DNA of 64,000 nt from Stenotrophobium rhamnosiphilum (GTDB lineage Bacteria; Pseudomonadota; Gammaproteobacteria; Nevskiales; Nevskiaceae), in contig NZ_QANS01000003.1 in NCBI RefSeq assembly GCF_003052265.1, forward strand, positions 248,001-312,000, in the 5' to 3' direction. The position numbers and the translations under genes are program-made. This document shows, one piece after another, positions 8,906 to 17,470 of the stretch (the first letter of the stretch is position 1; every line of letters begins with the position of its first letter). Under the pieces are notes generated by a model. It ran no database searches. It was given only the letters and a program-made list of their open reading frames with translations, and was not told where the DNA came from.

Positions 8906-9849
8906 GTTTCAAACTCTTCGATGTCTTTTGCGCAGTACGCCAGCGACATGGTGCCAATGCCAACGTTGATCGAGGCAGTCGGCGACATGATCGATAACAT
9001 CAGTTCTACGCCATGTTCCGCCGCGGTTTTACTGAGCGCGTCAAAGCCCACGATGGTGCGCAGTATTTCCGGATCGCCGCTGTAACTGATCCCAACCATC
9101 GGCACCAACAAGCCACGCCGAATTTGTGCGGCCGCGTGTAGAAAAACTTTTTCTACGGCCTTATCGAAATGACGGATGTACGCGATCGGTGTTGATTCCG
9201 ATCGATTGGTGCAGATCACCGGTTTGATATCAAAGAGCTTGGCCAAACCGTAACGCAACCAACCGATGTTATCGTCACCACGCTGCGCACCGCGCACACG
9301 CAGGTTGTAGAGATCGTTGGGCACCATATAAGCGTGAATATGCGGCGCGAGATCATCGAGCCGCTGGCGAATTTCCACCGGCGCTATTTGCGCACGCACT
9401 AGGCGCACGGTTTCCCAAGTAAGTACGCCAGGGCCTGCAAAAATGCTGAGCGAATCAACCACGCGAAGTGCAAATGGCCCGACCACATTGTTTGCTTCGC
9501 GCACCTGCGCATAGCTTTGCAAAATTGTGAACGAGGCTTTGTGCGCGTTATCGTAGGTTTGACTGTGCGTGCTGCTGAGCGTGATCAAAAACACGTAGTC
9601 GTGTTGCAGCACCAGCTTGTTGAGAAACAGATCCTCAATTTCTTTGACTGAAAATGCAGTGGTTTCAGTGGCAGTGCTTCTGCGCTCGCTGTGTTCGCGA
9701 TAGAACGCTAAGGCGCTCGCAGGATCGCGGTCATAGACGACGCATCGATCGCCCAAATGAACGGTGCTGGGCAGCACATAGATGTTGTTCTCCGTCACGA
9801 ACTCGTGGGAGACATCTGTAGTGACATCGATCGCGATCCCAACCCGCAT
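8902..9849 (-). CDS. DegV family fatty-acid-binding protein
   Basis: A 315-residue DegV-type protein. The N-terminus VGIAIDVTTDVSHEF and the central TLSSTHSQTYDNA match the two signatures that line the fatty acid carboxylate pocket, and the second domain contains the expected GRL-type equivalent RYGLAKLFDIKPV. In Firmicutes these proteins deliver exogenous fatty acids to fatty acid kinase FakA. Here no FakA-like gene is adjacent, so the role is uncertain. It ends four bases inside the convergent hydrolase gene, an interesting partner if that enzyme releases fatty acids. Confidence 0.85.
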   Translation of the reverse strand: MRVGIAIDVTTDVSHEFVTENNIYVLPSTVHLGDRCVVYDRDPASALAFYREHSERRSTATETTAFSVKEIEDLFLNKLVLQHDYVFLITLSSTHSQTYDNAHKASFTILQSYAQVREANNVVGPFALRVVDSLSIFAGPGVLTWETVRLVRAQIAPVEIRQRLDDLAPHIHAYMVPNDLYNLRVRGAQRGDDNIGWLRYGLAKLFDIKPVICTNRSESTPIAYIRHFDKAVEKVFLHAAAQIRRGLLVPMVGISYSGDPEILRTIVGFDALSKTAAEHGVELMLSIMSPTASINVGIGTMSLAYCAKDIEEFET

Positions 9850-10073
9850 CTGTTTTATTGTTCTTAAGTAATCAGTTAAGACTCGATTTTGCCATCGAGA
9901 CGGGCTGCAAATTGTGCCTAGAGGGACAGAATAAATGCTGGAGCGCGCAAAATCCCCGATCTACTTTGTAAGCGCATTGCTCTTCGTTGTTAATTATTAT
10001 CTAATATATTTAATTAAGATAATAATTAAAAACACTTTAAAGCACACCCAATCTACTTGAGTGGCTTGAGCAA
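9850..10073. other. AT-rich intergenic region with a perfect inverted repeat
   Basis: This 224-base gap holds no ORF I trust. It drops sharply to AT-rich sequence around 9988-10035 and contains 13-base perfect inverted arms (9990-10002 and 10017-10029) around a 14-base AT-only spacer. It lies downstream of the anti-sigma gene and upstream of the degV-type gene, so it may hold the latter's promoter. Confidence 0.6.
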
Positions 10074-10829
10074 TTAGGCCGGACGCACCGCTGGAGCCGC
10101 GAGTAGAACAGGGCCGGTTGGCTTGCCTGTCGGCGAACCGCCGCGCGGTTCAAGACTGATCGCCAACGTCGCATCGCCCGCATCCATCTGCAGACCTTGC
10201 GGCATCGGCATTTCGCCATCGCCTTGCGTTGGCAACAGGCCGAGCGAATGGGGACCGTCTTTAGCCACGACCCACAGCTCTAAGCTTTTAGCTTGTTCGT
10301 CGATCGCGTAACGACCGGTGGTCGAAACTTTGATCAAGCCTTTTTCAGGATAGATGCTGACCTTCCACTTCGCCTCAGACTTTTCCGGGTGCAGCATCGC
10401 GACATACGGCAATGGCTCCACTACTGGCACTTCAACCCGCACGGTTTCAGTTTTGGTGATGATTTGTGGCGGTAGATTCATCTGCTGCCACAGGCCAAAG
10501 CCGAGCAACACGGATGCTGCCGTCGAGACCACGGCCCAGTTACGCCACAAGGTACGCGGCGGTGGTGCACTCGCTGTACGTAGGGGAACAACCTTGTTGG
10601 TGTTGTTGATCTGATAGTTGATCGAAGCCCAAACAACGCCGCGCGGTGTTTCGGGCTTGAAGCGGCCATTGAGGCCAGCGAGACGATTTTCCCAGTAAAT
10701 CACTTCGCGACGCAGCGCTGCTTCATGCGTCATCAAACGCTGAAAGCGCGCACGCGCACGGCTATGCAAAGTGCCGAGAACATATTCGGCAGCCAGCATG
10801 CGTTGCAGCTTTGGGTTTTGATATTTCAT
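10074..10829 (-). CDS. anti-sigma factor, RskA-like
   Basis: A 251-residue protein with an N-terminal cytosolic sigma-binding segment, one membrane helix around residues 98-115 (WAVVSTAASVLLGFGLW), and a C-terminal domain typical of anti-sigma-K factors (ELWVVAKDGPHSLGLLP and LAISLEPRGGSPTG). It should hold the adjacent ECF sigma factor inactive at the membrane until a signal triggers release. The start overlaps the sigma gene's stop by four bases, the usual arrangement for a sigma/anti-sigma pair. Confidence 0.9.
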   Translation of the reverse strand: MKYQNPKLQRMLAAEYVLGTLHSRARARFQRLMTHEAALRREVIYWENRLAGLNGRFKPETPRGVVWASINYQINNTNKVVPLRTASAPPPRTLWRNWAVVSTAASVLLGFGLWQQMNLPPQIITKTETVRVEVPVVEPLPYVAMLHPEKSEAKWKVSIYPEKGLIKVSTTGRYAIDEQAKSLELWVVAKDGPHSLGLLPTQGDGEMPMPQGLQMDAGDATLAISLEPRGGSPTGKPTGPVLLAAPAVRPA

Positions 10830-11380
10830 GACTCAAGACACTCGCGCAGACGCGACAAGCCGCGGCGCACCCAACTCTTCACCGTGCCCAGCGGCGCGTT
10901 CAAGCGCTCCGCGAGTTCGTGATGTGTATAACCCTCGTAGTAGGCCAGCAGCACACTTTGCCGCTGTTCCTCCTGCAAACCTTTCATACAGTCGTCCAGT
11001 CGGCCGATGCCTTCGCTTTCAATCGCCCCGTCTTCAGGACTTTGAGTTTCATCTGCGAATGCCAGCGACTGCTCCTCGCCCTCTTCGGGCATTTCCACTT
11101 CCGGCCGCTTCACGCGCAGCAGGTCGAGCGCGCGATAACGGGCCACGGTCATTAACCATGTGAGCGGCGCGCCCTTATCGGGAGCGTAGGTTTCAGCTTT
11201 CTGCCAAACCTTGATGAAGCAGTCTTGCAACGCTTCTTCAGCCCAATCCCTGCGTTTAAGCATACGGATCAGCAGGCCAAACAGATGCGAGGAGCTGGCG
11301 TCGTAGAGCTCGCGGAACGCCCGCTGATCGCCCGCGGCAGTGGCAGCAAGGAGTTGCGTCAGGTGTGCGGCGTCGACCAT
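10826..11380 (-). CDS. ECF RNA polymerase sigma factor (SigK-like)
   Basis: A 184-residue group-IV sigma factor. Region 2 contains WAEEALQDCFIKVWQKA and the -10 recognition part LTWLMTVARYRALDLLR; region 4 carries YEGYTHHELAERLNAPLGTVKSWVRRGL, the -35-binding helix-turn-helix. An acidic linker lies between. It heads a two-gene operon with its RskA-like anti-sigma. Regulon and signal are unknown; pairs of this type often answer oxidative or envelope stress. Confidence 0.92.
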   Translation of the reverse strand: MVDAAHLTQLLAATAAGDQRAFRELYDASSSHLFGLLIRMLKRRDWAEEALQDCFIKVWQKAETYAPDKGAPLTWLMTVARYRALDLLRVKRPEVEMPEEGEEQSLAFADETQSPEDGAIESEGIGRLDDCMKGLQEEQRQSVLLAYYEGYTHHELAERLNAPLGTVKSWVRRGLSRLRECLES

Positions 11381-11549
11381 GAATTCTTAGAGTAGATATG
11401 CGGCGGAAGCCGGTAAGCGATAGTAGTGCATGTTTTGACGAAGCGTACTGCTACGCGGCGATTATGTGAATGGATGCAGCGGGCGTAATTTTGGAGCCAG
11501 AAAGCGCCTTCCACGCCTTATAATCGCAACACTTTCACTGCCACCCGGA

Positions 11550-12557
11550 ATGCTCGTGACCACCGGTTCTTTTCCCTTCGTTCGCCCCCGCCGCCTTCGT
11601 CAGGCCGAATTCCTTCGCTCGATGGTGCGCGAAACCCGTTTGGTGCCGCAGCAATTGATTCAACCTTTGTTTGTCGCAGAAGGCGCACTCAAAGGCCCGA
11701 TCAGCTCCATGCCCGGCGTTGTGCGCTTGGATCTGGAAGAGCTGGCGCGTGAAGCCGTTGAACTGCACAAACTGGGCATCGGCTGTATTGCACTGTTCCC
11801 GGTGATTCCGCCATCGCTGAAAAACGATGAAGGCACGGAAGCGCTGAACCCGAATGGATTGGTGCCGCGCGCGATTGCAGCTGTTAAAAAAGCTTGTCCG
11901 GAAATTGCTGTGATGGTCGACATCGCACTCGATCCTTACACCACGCATGGTCACGATGGCCTGCTCGACAAGAACGGCTTGGTTGATAACGACGAGACCG
12001 TCGAAATTCTGCGTCGCCAGGCTTTGGTTTATGCACGCGCAGGTGCTGACATCGTTGCACCTAGCGACATGATGGATGGCCGCGTAGGCCAGATTCGCCA
12101 AGTGTTGGAACGCGATGGTTACAAGAACGTCGTTATTCTTTCTTACGCCGCCAAATACGCTTCTGCGTTCTATGGCCCGTTTCGCGATGCAGTCGGCACC
12201 GCATCGGCGCTCAAAGGCGACAAGCGCAATTATCAGATGGACCCCGCCAACACCGACGAAGCGATGCGCGAAGTTGAACTCGACATTGCCGAAGGTGCAG
12301 ACATCGTCATGGTCAAACCTGGCATGCCTTACCTCGACATTATTCGTCGCGTGAAAGATCGCTTCGAAGTTCCGGTTGCTGCTTATCAGGTGAGTGGCGA
12401 GTACGCGATGTTGCGTGCGGCCATTGCCAACGGTTGGCTCGATGAAAAGAAAGCGCTGATGGAAGCACTGCTGTGCTTCCGCCGCGCAGGCGCAGACATG
12501 ATCCTCACCTACTACGCCAAGCAAGCAGCGCAGTGGTTGAAAGAATCTGCGCAATAA
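11550..12557 (+). CDS. hemB: delta-aminolevulinic acid dehydratase (porphobilinogen synthase)
   Basis: A 335-residue enzyme joining two 5-aminolevulinates to porphobilinogen in haem synthesis. The Schiff-base lysines are visible in SYAAKYASAFYGPFR and in IVMVKPGMPYLD. The metal region reads DIALDPYTTHGHDG, with aspartates where zinc enzymes have cysteines, so this is the Mg-stimulated, zinc-independent type found in Pseudomonas. ATG 11550 is used; GTG 11556 is an alternative. A long antisense frame covers the gene but is a shadow. aroE follows after 14 bases. Confidence 0.95.
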   Translation: MLVTTGSFPFVRPRRLRQAEFLRSMVRETRLVPQQLIQPLFVAEGALKGPISSMPGVVRLDLEELAREAVELHKLGIGCIALFPVIPPSLKNDEGTEALNPNGLVPRAIAAVKKACPEIAVMVDIALDPYTTHGHDGLLDKNGLVDNDETVEILRRQALVYARAGADIVAPSDMMDGRVGQIRQVLERDGYKNVVILSYAAKYASAFYGPFRDAVGTASALKGDKRNYQMDPANTDEAMREVELDIAEGADIVMVKPGMPYLDIIRRVKDRFEVPVAAYQVSGEYAMLRAAIANGWLDEKKALMEALLCFRRAGADMILTYYAKQAAQWLKESAQ

Positions 12558-12571
12558 ACTGAGATAGAAAA

Positions 12572-13471
12572 ATGGACCGTTACGCCGTCATCGGACAACC
12601 GATCTCACACAGCAAATCGCCTTTCATCCACGCGCAGTACGCGCGTCAGACGGGGCAAGAGCTGAGCTACGACGCAATTGAAGTTGCGCCGGCAGCGCTC
12701 GAAGAAACGCTCAAGCGCTTGCACGCGGAAGGCTATCGCGGTCTCAACATCACGCTGCCGCACAAGATTCCGGTCGCCAAACTTTGCGAAAGCGTCAGCG
12801 AACGCGCGCAGCTTGCAGGCGCAGTGAACACACTGATTCGCACCGACACCGGCTGGCGCGGCGACAACACTGATGGCGAAGGTTTAGTACGTGACATCAC
12901 GCATCATCTTGGTTTGCAGATCGCAGGCAAGCGCGTACTCGTACTTGGCGCAGGCGGCGCAGGTCGCGGCATTCTCAAACCACTGCTTGATCAGAAACCC
13001 GCAGAGCTAGTGCTGTCAGGCCGTAATCCCTGGAAGCCAGAAGAACTCGTCGAACAGTTCAAAGCACTCGGCAAAATTCGTCCGGCCACACACATCGCAC
13101 TCAAAGGCGATCTGTTTGATCTGATCATCAACGCAACATCGGCAGGCCATAGCGGCGTAGAACTTCGCCTGCCCGGCCAAATCCTCGCCGAAGGCGGCGC
13201 TTGCTATGACCTCAGCTACGGCAAAGCCTTCGAACCCTTTGCTGCGTGGGCTTGCACACAAGACGCAGTACGAGTGAGCGATGGTCTCGGCATGTTGGTG
13301 GAACAAGCCGCCGCTGCGTTTGAAATTTGGCGTGGCGTGAAGCCAGACACCAAGACAGTGTTGCAGCGTGTTCGTCAGCCACAGAGCGGCGAGTGCGCAA
13401 TCGAAACCGCAACACTCGACAGCGGCAAAGCACGCGATAAGGCAACGCATCTGACGATTGGTCAGGACTAA
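12572..13471 (+). CDS. aroE: shikimate dehydrogenase
   Basis: A 299-residue NADPH-dependent enzyme reducing 3-dehydroshikimate to shikimate. The N-terminus YAVIGQPISHSKSPFIH binds substrate; NITLPHK contains the catalytic lysine and GDNTDGEG the paired aspartate. VLGAGGAGRGIL is the nucleotide-binding loop, and DGLGMLVEQAA is the C-terminal signature. Typical AroE proteins end about 25-30 residues earlier; the extra tail is polar, lacks obvious motifs and may be disordered. It follows hemB closely, so the two are probably cotranscribed. Confidence 0.95.
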   Translation: MDRYAVIGQPISHSKSPFIHAQYARQTGQELSYDAIEVAPAALEETLKRLHAEGYRGLNITLPHKIPVAKLCESVSERAQLAGAVNTLIRTDTGWRGDNTDGEGLVRDITHHLGLQIAGKRVLVLGAGGAGRGILKPLLDQKPAELVLSGRNPWKPEELVEQFKALGKIRPATHIALKGDLFDLIINATSAGHSGVELRLPGQILAEGGACYDLSYGKAFEPFAAWACTQDAVRVSDGLGMLVEQAAAAFEIWRGVKPDTKTVLQRVRQPQSGECAIETATLDSGKARDKATHLTIGQD

Positions 13472-13478
13472 AACTTTC

Positions 13479-13838
13479 GTGCAGAACCTGACGACGCAGA
13501 AGCTGATTGCTGTACTGACGCTCGTTGGCTTGTTATTCGCCGCGTATCTTTATTGGTCTAGAGCGGCCTCGCCGATTGAGGTCGAAATTAAGAATGCGAC
13601 GACGGTTACGGTGGCAGTGCGTTTGGAATCGGATGCGGATAATTTTTATCCGGTGAGTATGGTTGTTCCGGCTTCTACTGCGAAAACGTCCACCACTGGA
13701 AAAGATAAATCGCTTAAGGCGATTGTTTTGTATGCGGATGGGCAGACGAAGCAGAGTCAGACGATTGATGCGACGAAGCCGGGTGCGGTGTTGGTTGTTG
13801 TTACTAGTGAGGCGGTTGAGCTTCGTTACAAGCCGTAG
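13479..13838 (+). CDS. small membrane-anchored protein of unknown function
   Basis: A 119-residue protein with one N-terminal membrane helix (LIAVLTLVGLLFAAYLYW) and a short periplasmic beta-rich domain starting IEVEIKNATTVTVAVRL. GTG 13479 is chosen because it lies eight bases after the aroE stop with AGGA upstream; an in-frame TTG inside aroE is less likely. Codons are richer in third-position T than in hemB and aroE, suggesting weaker expression or a different history. I do not recognise a family. Confidence 0.6.
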   Translation: MQNLTTQKLIAVLTLVGLLFAAYLYWSRAASPIEVEIKNATTVTVAVRLESDADNFYPVSMVVPASTAKTSTTGKDKSLKAIVLYADGQTKQSQTIDATKPGAVLVVVTSEAVELRYKP

Positions 13839-13861
13839 GCGCGTTTCTTTTAACAACTGCC

Positions 13862-14165
13862 TGTTCTGATTGAGATGGCGTCTTTCGCGCTGTGGCGCGA
13901 GTTACTTTTCTTTGTGTGCCCACCAACAGTAGGCGCCTCTCGGCGAAGAAAAGTAACCAAAAGAAAGGGCCCCCTGCGACTACGCCGGAACAAAAGACGT
14001 TCCGGTTCCCTGCGCTTCTCGCACTGATCGGGGTGCATGACAGGCCATCCATGGCCAGGCATGCACGCTCGGCTCCTGCCTCGCCCGACGCGAAGCGTCG
14101 GCATTTAACCGATCAGTGCTGTGATGCTCGGCGTTGTCGAAGGGAACCCGGTAAAGCAAAGCCAC
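13862..14165 (+). repeat. structured dispersed repeat, copy A
   Basis: Core inverted arms GTTACTTTTCTT (13901-13912) and AAGAAAAGTAAC (13946-13957), followed by further stems: CCGGAAC/GTTCCGG (13985-13991, 13999-14005), a two-part stem GCATG/CATGC outside GGCCA/TGGCC (14035-14064), and CCGACGC/GCGTCGG (14085-14101). It shares order and spacing with copy B and the core with copies C and D. Confidence 0.85.
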
Positions 14166-14309
14166 TTGTGCATCGCAGCGCCAAGCGAGCGAATGAGCCG
14201 TGATGCAGTGATTAATGTGACCAAAAGTGCCGCCAACACTTTTACTGTTCTCAAGAATAGAAGCGGCCATTGAGGCGATCCTCTCCACATTCACAGCAAG
14301 AGTCGCTTT

Positions 14310-14600
14310 GCTTTTGATGTCGGGCCCCTTCGGCAGCGCCGAGCATCGCAGGCTTGGCCGGTAATAGCCGCGCGAATAGCGCGGGCGTAGGCAGGATGCC
14401 GAAGCGTGCGTGTCTGGACAAGGATGTCCTGTCACGCACCCCGGTCAAGACGAGAAGCGCAGGGTACCCGCACAGCTTCATCGTGCGGGCGTAGACGCAG
14501 GGTGTGTTTTCTTTGGTTACTTTCTTTGCACAAGCAAAGAAAGTAACTCGCACGGCGTGCGAAACACGCCATATCAAGCAGAGTAGGCCTTAGCCCGCGC
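14310..14600 (-). repeat. structured dispersed repeat, copy B (inverted)
   Basis: Same element as copy A on the other strand. Core arms GTTACTTTCTTTGC (14516-14529) and GCAAAGAAAGTAAC (14534-14547). Further stems are CCCGCAC/GTGCGGG (14467-14473, 14483-14489), GCGTG/CACGC outside GGACA/TGTCC (14408-14437) and CCGCGC/GCGCGG (14368-14384). Several stem positions differ from copy A by paired changes that keep the helix. Confidence 0.85.
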
Positions 14601-14613
14601 AGCGCGTGCAGAA

Positions 14614-15165
14614 TTAAGAAACCTGCAACTTCTTCCAACCTTCATGCCCAAGCTGTCGCAACGTCAAAACATTGCGCTCATAAATCCCCGCAATATCCGG
14701 AAACGTTTCCACCGCTCGCTCGATGCTCGACTCTCGCAATAAATGCAGCGTCGGATACGGCGCACGGTTGCTGTAGTTCTCGATGTCTTCAGGCTCAGTC
14801 CCTTCAAACTGATACTGCGGATGAAAGCTCGCGATTTGTATTTCGCCATCAAGCTCTAGCTCTTCAACAACGCCTTCCGCAATTTCTAGAAAATCGTTGT
14901 AGTCGAGAAAGTCTTGCAGCAGTTGCGGATGAATCAGCAGCGTCGTTTCGCAAACGGCGGGATCCGCTTCATTCAGCGCTTGGAGTTCGCGATCAAGTTC
15001 TTCGAGCAGGCCATCAACGTGTCGCGCTTTGCTGACGACGTAGCGAATGCGGCCATGCACGTGCACGGCTTTTGCGAAGGGGCAAAGGTTGAGTCCAATC
15101 ACCGCGCGCTCCAGCCACTGGCGCGTGTTGGCGAGAATGACTTCGTGCTCTGCCGACTCGCTCAT
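14614..15165 (-). CDS. DUF1415 family protein
   Basis: A 183-residue cytosolic protein matching the DUF1415 pattern: WLERAVIGLNLCPFAKAVH near the N-terminus, LIHPQLLQDFLDYNDFL in the middle and YPTLHLLRESS further on. The family is widespread in Gammaproteobacteria and has no established function that I know. The start at 15165 overlaps the stop of the upstream SDR gene by four bases (ATGA), which decides it over an upstream in-frame ATG and suggests coupled translation. Confidence 0.85.
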   Translation of the reverse strand: MSESAEHEVILANTRQWLERAVIGLNLCPFAKAVHVHGRIRYVVSKARHVDGLLEELDRELQALNEADPAVCETTLLIHPQLLQDFLDYNDFLEIAEGVVEELELDGEIQIASFHPQYQFEGTEPEDIENYSNRAPYPTLHLLRESSIERAVETFPDIAGIYERNVLTLRQLGHEGWKKLQVS

Positions 15166-15977
15166 TTGCGCATGCTCCGCATCAGCGCGCTCATCGGCTT
15201 CCAATAATTCACTGGCATCAGGCGTTGAATGATGTCGATCAATTTTGCATCGGCACCAATCAGTACACGCTTGCTGCCACGTTCGATGCCGTCGACGATT
15301 GTTTGCGCGGCTTGTTCCGGCGTGGTCTTCGCCATTTTGGCGAAACCTGCGGCGGCATTCTCGCGGCTGCTGACGCCAGACGGATCAACATAGAAACGGG
15401 AAGCCGCGGCGATATTGGTTTTGATGCCACCGGGATGAACGCTAATCGCGCTCACGCCAGTGCCATCGAGTTCGTGGCGCAGGGATTCAGTAAATCCACG
15501 CACGGCAAACTTGGCAGCGTTGTATGAGCTTTGCGTGGGCACGGCGATGATGCCGAAAACGCTAGAGAGATTCACGATCACGCCATCATCCTGTGCGGTG
15601 AGCATTGGCAAGAATGCTTTGGTGCCATACACCACACCCCAGAAGTTGATGCCCATGATCCATTCAAAATCTTCGTAGCTGAGATCAGCGACGGTCTGCG
15701 ACACGGCAACGCCGGCGTTGTTGATAACGATATGTGCGGTACCGAGTTCATTCTTCACGCGCGTGGCAAAGGCGTAAACCGCGTCGCGATCAGCAACATC
15801 AAGTTTTTGCAGCAGCGGAGGTGTCGGCAAAGAAGCGGCGGTTTCTTTCAGGCCGACTTCGTTGATGTCAGCGAGTGCCAGCGTGCAGCCTTTGGCAGCA
15901 AGTAGTTGCGCCAAGGCGCGACCGATACCGGAGCCTGCGCCTGTGACAACGGCGACTTTCCCTTTGAGTGAGTACAT
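15162..15977 (-). CDS. short-chain dehydrogenase/reductase
   Basis: A 271-residue classical SDR with VTGAGSGIGRALAQ at the N-terminus, NNAGVAV for cofactor binding and the active-site YNAAKFAV motif after the SSVFG serine. The start at 15977 follows AAGGGGAAAG. The C-terminal third, with SVHPGGIKTNIA, resembles SDRs acting on acylglycerol, lipid or steroid-like substrates, but the substrate cannot be named. It is translationally coupled to the DUF1415 gene. Confidence 0.85.
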   Translation of the reverse strand: MYSLKGKVAVVTGAGSGIGRALAQLLAAKGCTLALADINEVGLKETAASLPTPPLLQKLDVADRDAVYAFATRVKNELGTAHIVINNAGVAVSQTVADLSYEDFEWIMGINFWGVVYGTKAFLPMLTAQDDGVIVNLSSVFGIIAVPTQSSYNAAKFAVRGFTESLRHELDGTGVSAISVHPGGIKTNIAAASRFYVDPSGVSSRENAAAGFAKMAKTTPEQAAQTIVDGIERGSKRVLIGADAKLIDIIQRLMPVNYWKPMSALMRSMRK

Positions 15978-16105
15978 GCGCTTTCCCCTTCGCAATGAAT
16001 CATTTGATGCTGCGGATACTAATTTATAACGCCGCTGGATGTGCAGCGGCGAGGGAATCGCAGGAGGTTAAAACAGGCGTCGGGCCAGGGAACGGCCGCG
16101 ATGCG

Positions 16106-16906
16106 CTAGGCCGCGTTGTTTTCGCTCGGCGGCGAATCGGCAACGACTTTATCTGCGTCGGGCATCATCCAGCGTGAAACGAGGATGCCGAGTTCGTAGA
16201 GCAGATAGGCGGGCACTGCGAGCAAAGTCTGTGACAACACATCGGGTGGTGTCACAACGGCTGCAACGACAAAGATGCCGACCAAAACATAATCACGTCG
16301 CGCTGCGAGCTGCTTAGGCGTAACAAAGCCGGTGCGCACCAACAACACGATTGCCACTGGCGTTTCAAACGCGAGGCCAAACGCGAGGAACAGCGACATG
16401 ATGAAGTCGAGATACTTGTTGATATCCGTCATCACCGCCACGCCTTCCGGCGCAACATTGACTAAAAAGTGAAAGACGCTAGGCAACACCAAGTAATACG
16501 CGAAGGCGACGCCGGAATAAAACAGCAAGGTGCTTGATGTAAGCAGCGGGCCGACGAGACGCTTTTCGTTCTTGTACAAACCTGGCGCAACAAAGGCCCA
16601 GATTTGAAACAGAATCCAAGGGATGGCCACTGCAAATGCCAAAACGCCTGCGAGTTTGATCGGCGCAAAAAATGGCGCGGCGACTTCCGTCGCAATCATC
16701 GATGAGCCTTCAGGCATCAAGCGAAGGAGTGGCTGCGCGACCCAGGTGTAGATTTCGTTGCGGAAATACGCGAGCGGCAGAAAGCATACAAAGATGCCCG
16801 CAAAGATACGCACGAGTCGCGTGCGCAGCTCAAGCAAGTGCGAAATCAGGGGCTGTTCAGTGCCGCCAGTAGGTTCGGTGTCGTTCTGCGCGCTTTCTTC
16901 ACTCAC
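16106..16906 (-). CDS. tatC: Sec-independent protein translocase subunit TatC
   Basis: A 266-residue inner-membrane protein with six predicted helices. It forms the receptor for twin-arginine signal peptides. The N-terminal LISHLLELRTRL is the conserved cytosolic start with the key glutamate, and WAFVAPGLYKNEKR the conserved loop before helix 3. It starts four bases inside tatB. It closes the hisBHAFE-tatABC run. Confidence 0.96.
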   Translation of the reverse strand: MSEESAQNDTEPTGGTEQPLISHLLELRTRLVRIFAGIFVCFLPLAYFRNEIYTWVAQPLLRLMPEGSSMIATEVAAPFFAPIKLAGVLAFAVAIPWILFQIWAFVAPGLYKNEKRLVGPLLTSSTLLFYSGVAFAYYLVLPSVFHFLVNVAPEGVAVMTDINKYLDFIMSLFLAFGLAFETPVAIVLLVRTGFVTPKQLAARRDYVLVGIFVVAAVVTPPDVLSQTLLAVPAYLLYELGILVSRWMMPDADKVVADSPPSENNAA

Positions 16907-17223
16907 GACTTGGGTAGATCCTTAGTCGTGTCGTGCGAAATTTCTTTTAGTTCGGTGCCAACAAAATTTGCGCTCTCGCGAGCTTCTTTCTGAATAGCAT
17001 CGGTGTGCTCGCGCATGCTGCGTTGCACGTCTTCAAGTTGCTTCTTCATATCCGCAAGCTGAGTCTCGCGCTCAAGTTCAGCGGAGAGATTGCGCATGTA
17101 AGCCTTGGCTTGTCCGGTCCAACGACCGATAGCGCGCGCAACCGCAGGCAAGCGCTGTGGGCCGAGCACGATCAATGCGACCAGAAAGCACAGAAAGACT
17201 TCTGAAAAGCCGACGTCGAACAT
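16903..17223 (-). CDS. tatB: Sec-independent protein translocase subunit TatB
   Basis: A 106-residue single-span protein: short periplasmic start MFDVGFSEV, a membrane helix with the expected polar glutamate near residue 8, the LGPQRLP hinge, and an amphipathic then coiled-coil-like charged tail. It partners TatC in recognising folded export substrates. It lies between tatA and tatC in the standard order. Confidence 0.95.
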   Translation of the reverse strand: MFDVGFSEVFLCFLVALIVLGPQRLPAVARAIGRWTGQAKAYMRNLSAELERETQLADMKKQLEDVQRSMREHTDAIQKEARESANFVGTELKEISHDTTKDLPKS

Positions 17224-17251
17224 GGCGGCGCTGAGCGCTTAAGCGCTGCGC

Positions 17252-17458
17252 TTAAACCTTGGTGTCGGTCTTGTCTGCGGAGGCGATCGATTCGGAAGCT
17301 TTTTTGCTGCCTTCGGCTTCGCCGTCTTTCATCGCTGACTTGAAATTCTTTACCGCGCTGCCGAGATCGCCGCCAGCGTCACGCAGTTTGCGCGTGCCGA
17401 ATACGAGAATGACGATGCCCAGAACGATTAACCAATGCCAAATGCTGAAGCTACCCAT
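17252..17458 (-). CDS. tatA: Sec-independent protein translocase subunit TatA
   Basis: A 68-residue protein with one N-terminal helix ([15 protein letters not shown]), the FGTRKL hinge, and the amphipathic helix [17 protein letters not shown] that oligomerises to form the transport passage. Length and order before tatB and tatC are typical. The 28-base gap to tatB contains a short GCGCTTAAGCGC palindrome. Confidence 0.95.
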   Translation of the reverse strand: MGSFSIWHWLIVLGIVILVFGTRKLRDAGGDLGSAVKNFKSAMKDGEAEGSKKASESIASADKTDTKV

Positions 17459-17470
17459 GATGTGCTCCTG

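Larger units (their letters stand above)
13839..14613. other. 775-base gene-free island made of an inverted repeat pair
   Basis: No credible gene lies here. Two diverged copies of the same ~300-base structured element face each other (13862-14165 and 14310-14600), joined by ~145 bases. Frames that stay open here translate the repeat itself and are not supported as proteins. Confidence 0.8.

Noticed and set aside
11535-12554. 339-codon open frame antisense to hemB
   Set aside because: HemB is unmistakable on the plus strand; the antisense frame is an effect of codon bias in a GC-rich gene.
13892-14577. Overlapping frames of 60-150 codons inside the inverted repeat pair
   Set aside because: They translate the dispersed repeat (RVTFF...KKVTKE-like peptides recur at 30 and 50 kb), have no ribosome sites, and occur on both strands.
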